DNA of 17,069 bases from Pseudomonadota bacterium (GTDB lineage Bacteria > Pseudomonadota > Gammaproteobacteria > Steroidobacterales > Steroidobacteraceae): positions 7,829-24,897 of the forward strand of contig JAJZLX010000034.1 in NCBI GenBank assembly GCA_021850555.1, written 5' to 3'. The position numbers were made by a program, and so were the translations under genes. The notes under the pieces were generated by a model. That model did not search any database, was not told the origin of the DNA, and saw only the letters and a list, made by a program, of their open reading frames with translations. Shown piece by piece: positions 14,187-17,069 of the stretch. The first letter of the stretch is position 1; each line of letters starts with the position of its first letter.

Positions 14187-16487
14187 TTGGCCGCCCATCG
14201 ACCCTGGGCCGATTACCGGGACTACTCACTCCTTGCAGCCGCGCTGCTCGGGCTTGCCGTCGGCCTCATCGCCCGCTCGCTCGATGCGCCGGGCATCAGC
14301 CGCGCGGCCCTCCTCGCCGCCACCGCCATCGTGCTCCTCACCGCCGCGGCCGCCACCGGCTGGAGGCTGCTGCGCGGTGAGATCGGCGTCGACATCATCG
14401 CGGTGCTCGCCATGGCGGGCGCGCTGGTGCTGCGCCAATACCTCGCCGGCTCGGTCATCGCCGTGATGCTCACCGGCGGCGCTGCGCTCGAGCGGTACGC
14501 GAGCGCGCGGGCGCGGCGCGAGCTGAGCGCGCTGCTTCGCCGGGTACCGAGGCTTGCGCACCGGCGCCAGGACGATCGGTTCGTCGATGTGCCGGTGGAG
14601 GAAGTCGGCCTCGGTGATGTGCTGGTGGTGAAGCCGGGGGAGATCGTGCCGGTGGACGGCATCATCCACTCCGGCAGCGCGGTGCTCGATGAGTCCTCCC
14701 TCACCGGGGAATCGAGACCCGTCAGGCTCGAGCCCGGCACCCCGGTGCGCAGCGGCGGCAGCAACTGCGCGGGCCCCTTCGAGCTCAAGGTGACCGCGAT
14801 CGCCTCCGAGAGCACCTACGCCGGGATCATCCGTCTGGTGCGCGCCGCAGAGCAGTCCAAGGCGCCCTTCGTCCGCCTCGCCGACCGCTATGCGCTCGTC
14901 TTCCTCGTGCTGACGCTCGCCTCGGCGGCGATCGCCTGGCTCCTCGCCGGCAGCCCGGTGCGGGCGCTCGCGGTCCTCGTGGTGGCGACCCCCTGCCCGC
15001 TGATCCTCGCCGCCCCGGCGGCCATGATCGCCGGAATATCGCGCGCCGCGAGCCGGGGAATCATCATGAAGGGAGGCGCAGCGCTCGAGACGCTCGCACG
15101 CACGCGCGTGCTCGTGCTCGATAAGACAGGCACGGTCACCTCCGCGCGCCCGGAGGTGGTCGCCGTCGAGACCCTGGGCGGGATTTCCTCCGATGAGCTC
15201 ATCCGCTACGCCGCCTCGCTCGAGCAGCTGTCGGTTCACCCGTTCGCGCCCGCGATTCTCACCGAGGCGCGCAACCGCGCCCTGACCCTCTCCTTCCCGA
15301 CCGAAGTGCGCGAGCAGATGGGCAGCGGGATCACCGGGGAGCTCGAAGGCCATCGTATCTCGGTCGGCCAACGGCGGTTCGTCGCTCCCGACCGCGAGCA
15401 GACCGCGGAGCTGCGCTCGGTGCAGCTGCGCACCGCGGTCGAGGGCTCATCGGCCGTCTTTGTCGCCCTCGACGGCAGGCTCTGCGGCGCGCTGCTCCTG
15501 CAGGATCCCATCCGCCCGGAGACCGCGCGCGTGCTGCGCGAGCTGAGAGCCGCCGGCATCGAGCGCATCCATCTCGTGACGGGCGATCACCCCGATGTGG
15601 CGGAGCTGGTCGGGGATGTCCTGGGTGTTGACAGGGTGTTCGCGGAACGCTCACCCGAGGAGAAAGTCGAAGTGGTCCGGCAGGTGCGCGCCGAGGGCCT
15701 CACCGCGATGGTCGGGGATGGGATCAACGACGCGCCCGCGCTTGCCCTGGCCGATGTCGGGATCGCCATGGGCGCGAGGGGCGCCACGGCGGCCTCCGAG
15801 GCCGCCGACGTGGTGCTGACCTCGGACCGCTTCGAGGGCGTTGCCGAGGCGGTCGGGATCGCCCGCCGCACCCGCGCCATCGCGCTGCAAAGCGTAATCG
15901 CCGGAATGGGCCTTTCACTGGTGGCGATGTCGTTCGCCGCCGCGGGCTTCATCGCGCCCGTGGCGGGCGCGATCCTGCAGGAGGGCATCGACATCCTGGT
16001 GATACTCAACGCGCTGCGCGCGCTCGCAGGTCGCAGGAGCGTCATTGCCGGCAGCGCCGAGATCAAGGGCCTAGCGCAGGCGCTTGCGAGCAGCCACCGC
16101 TCGCTGCGCCCCAGGGTGGGCGAGCTTGCCGCTCTCGCCGTGCAGCTCGATGCGTTGCCCGGCCCCGAGGCGCGCTCGCGCCTCGAGCGCATCCGCGACA
16201 TGCTCGAGAAGGAGCTGCTGCCCCATGAGAGCGAGGAGCAGCGCACCGCCTATCCGCTCATCGAGAAAATGCTGAAGGGAGAGAACCCGACCGGCCCTCT
16301 CATCCAGACACACAACGAGATCCGCCGATTGAGCCGGCTTTTCGGCCGCCTCGTCGAGCAGCTGCCTGCGGCGGGGCCGGCGGGCGAGGACCTGCGGGAC
16401 CTGCGCCGCCTGCTCTACGGCCTGCACGCGATCCTGACGCTGCATTTCGCACAGGAAGACGAGCTCTACAGCCTCTTCGGCTCCTGA
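14187..16487 (+). CDS. P1B-type metal-transporting ATPase with C-terminal hemerythrin domain (P1B-5, Nia-like)
   Basis: ATP-driven metal efflux pump. Residue numbers count from the longer GTG start at 14127 (786 residues). I prefer TTG at 14187 (766 residues), six bases after GAGGAG, because AGAGG abuts the GTG. Motifs are TGES (193-196), transmembrane TPC (288-290) in place of CPC, DKTGT with phosphorylated Asp332, HP (371-372) and GDGINDAP (530-537). There is no N-terminal heavy-metal-binding domain. Hydrophobic segments lie at about 34-50, 58-77, 88-120, 255-273, 279-303 and 586-632. The C-terminal 130 residues form a hemerythrin-like bundle with candidate diiron ligands His657, His700, Glu701, His729, His767, His773 and Glu777. 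A TPC motif plus hemerythrin tail defines the P1B-5 group, of which Sinorhizobium Nia is linked to Fe2+/Ni2+. Metal identity here is inferred. Confidence 0.92.
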   Translation: MAAHRPWADYRDYSLLAAALLGLAVGLIARSLDAPGISRAALLAATAIVLLTAAAATGWRLLRGEIGVDIIAVLAMAGALVLRQYLAGSVIAVMLTGGAALERYASARARRELSALLRRVPRLAHRRQDDRFVDVPVEEVGLGDVLVVKPGEIVPVDGIIHSGSAVLDESSLTGESRPVRLEPGTPVRSGGSNCAGPFELKVTAIASESTYAGIIRLVRAAEQSKAPFVRLADRYALVFLVLTLASAAIAWLLAGSPVRALAVLVVATPCPLILAAPAAMIAGISRAASRGIIMKGGAALETLARTRVLVLDKTGTVTSARPEVVAVETLGGISSDELIRYAASLEQLSVHPFAPAILTEARNRALTLSFPTEVREQMGSGITGELEGHRISVGQRRFVAPDREQTAELRSVQLRTAVEGSSAVFVALDGRLCGALLLQDPIRPETARVLRELRAAGIERIHLVTGDHPDVAELVGDVLGVDRVFAERSPEEKVEVVRQVRAEGLTAMVGDGINDAPALALADVGIAMGARGATAASEAADVVLTSDRFEGVAEAVGIARRTRAIALQSVIAGMGLSLVAMSFAAAGFIAPVAGAILQEGIDILVILNALRALAGRRSVIAGSAEIKGLAQALASSHRSLRPRVGELAALAVQLDALPGPEARSRLERIRDMLEKELLPHESEEQRTAYPLIEKMLKGENPTGPLIQTHNEIRRLSRLFGRLVEQLPAAGPAGEDLRDLRRLLYGLHAILTLHFAQEDELYSLFGS

Positions 16488-16596
16488 TAGAAAATAATGG
16501 AGGAGATCTCAGAGGACTCCACGCACCACAATCGGGGCGCTTGAAATACATCTTGGAATGAGTTACGGTCCAACGATAACAAAACGAGTACCGAGA

Positions 16597-16652
16597 AACG
16601 GATAGTCCAAAATCGGGTTGCGATTTCGGCTACGCGTGTAAGTTGATCCGTT
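16597..16652. repeat. Nested inverted repeats, possible branched RNA structure
   Basis: An outer pair AACGGAT (16597-16603) and ATCCGTT (16646-16652) encloses a perfect hairpin AAATCG-GGTTG-CGATTT (16610-16626) and the short dyad TAC-GCGT-GTA (16631-16640). Together they could fold as a three-way junction. It does not have tRNA invariant bases. Short stems of this size can also occur by chance. Confidence 0.25.
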
Positions 16653-16778
16653 GAACGTGCGCCTCCGAACTGGCGGTTCCCTCCGGATCTGGGGCCACAA
16701 CTGTCTGTTGGCTGGAACGCAAATTTTTTCGCTAGGCATTGCAAGCTAGCGCTCGGGATTGCGTGGAGGTGAGGGACT

Positions 16779-16973
16779 GTGGGATATGAGGTACGTTCCC
16801 AGAAGACGGAAGCCGAAATGCTGCGCGCAGGGCCACGGCAGAATCGCCCCAACCCTACTCGCGCGACGCGCATAGGAATCCAATCCGGACATCCAGGTCT
16901 AACGCGACTTCAGAAGTGGGCCGCCGAGAATGAATTGGCCGCGCAGAGGCAGTCTTTTCCAATTCAGGTATGA
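16779..16973 (+). CDS. Small hypothetical ORF, 64 residues
   Basis: I do not recognise this protein. It starts with GTG at 16779, preceded by the strong Shine-Dalgarno-like GGAGGTGAGGG (16765-16775). The product is basic and hydrophilic (MGYEVRSQKTEAEM..., ending AAQRQSFPIQV), with a possible amphipathic helix near TRLQKWAAENELAAQ. No signal peptide or membrane segment is visible. Its support is the ribosome binding site alone, and it lies in the AT-richer tail where gene boundaries are unclear. It could be the shortened remnant of a longer gene. Confidence 0.3.
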   Translation: MGYEVRSQKTEAEMLRAGPRQNRPNPTRATRIGIQSGHPGLTRLQKWAAENELAAQRQSFPIQV

Positions 16974-17069
16974 GCCTGGAGAGTGGGGCTGGGGGCTCCT
17001 GAGGCGCTGGATGGGGTGGATCGATCGATTGTCTGAGCTTGGGCCAAAATCTTACCTCACCGGGCAGGC

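Larger units (their letters stand above)
16488..17069. other. AT-richer terminal region without a recognised gene
   Basis: After the ATPase stop, composition changes visibly; for example, 27 of 60 bases are G or C in 16561-16620, whereas flanking genes are strongly GC-rich. It holds several short inverted repeats, an AT-rich run AAATTTTTT (16721-16729), a CGCTAG/CTAGCG repeat (16730-16735 and 16746-16751), and a small ORF at 16779. A minus-strand frame (16466-16873) overlaps the ATPase end and matches nothing I know. Two other frames are open at the right edge. It could be an intergenic spacer, a decayed gene or the boundary of acquired DNA. Confidence 0.5.

Noticed and set aside
16590..16660. 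tRNA or known riboswitch in the folded repeat region
   Set aside because: No TPsiC consensus, acceptor stem or CCA-like end, and I recognise no riboswitch core; listed only as inverted repeats.
16730..16751. Intrinsic terminator at the CGCTAG/CTAGCG stem
   Set aside because: The T-run precedes the stem on the plus strand, and on the minus strand the stem is followed by A residues, so neither direction has the required U-tail.
16466..16873. A 135-codon minus-strand ORF in the tail
   Set aside because: Overlaps the conserved end of the hemerythrin domain on the opposite strand, and I recognise no family; kept only as a remark on the tail region.
16895..16960. attC-like integron core (GTCTAAC near 16897-16903)
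   Set aside because: No matching GTTRRRY partner or folded bottom-strand arms, and no integrase nearby.

Overview
The window is GC-rich, gene-dense DNA from a bacterial chromosome, most likely a gammaproteobacterium. The DinG-type helicase yoaA beside tsaB is an arrangement also found in E. coli, phoB-phoR and dusA are of gammaproteobacterial type, and the PEP carboxykinase is the GTP-dependent kind found in Xanthomonas-like lineages. No rRNA, tRNA, CRISPR array, intact insertion sequence or phage gene was recognised. The genus assignment is inference.

Left part (1-8727), housekeeping. On the minus strand, reading leftwards, are yoaA, tsaB (4-base overlap with yoaA), phoB and phoR (1-base overlap with phoB; phoR runs off the left edge). 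A Pho-box-like set of 11-base repeats lies in front of phoB. On the plus strand, divergent from yoaA, is pckG (GTP-PEP carboxykinase). Back on the minus strand follow a soluble class III nucleotide cyclase fused to an FHA domain and dusA (tRNA dihydrouridine synthase).

Middle part (8728-13987), accessory in character. Three small regulator/enzyme modules sit side by side. They are TetR plus an extended SDR (NAD-dependent epimerase/dehydratase type); MarR, divergent from an AhpD-like protein coupled to a PEP-mutase/isocitrate-lyase-superfamily enzyme; and a long ArsR-family regulator, divergent from a flavin-reductase-like protein. Each module has a visible dyad in its control region. The strongest is a 35-base near-perfect palindrome between MarR and its divergent operon. 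The MarR and ArsR genes end tail to tail with overlapping stop codons. The substrates of these modules cannot be read from sequence.

Right part (14187-16487) is a metal-transporting P1B-type ATPase with a TPC transmembrane motif and a C-terminal hemerythrin-like domain, the layout of the P1B-5 (Nia-type, Fe/Ni-linked) group. The last ~580 bases (16488-17069) are visibly more AT-rich than the rest, contain short inverted repeats and one small ORF with a strong ribosome binding site, and have no recognisable gene. They may be the edge of acquired DNA.

The most interesting things are the MarR operator and its AhpD/PEP-mutase-like cassette, the clustering of three one-component regulator modules, the cyclase-FHA protein with a substituted catalytic Asn, and the P1B-5 ATPase. 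Nothing here clearly amounts to a wholly new multi-gene system.
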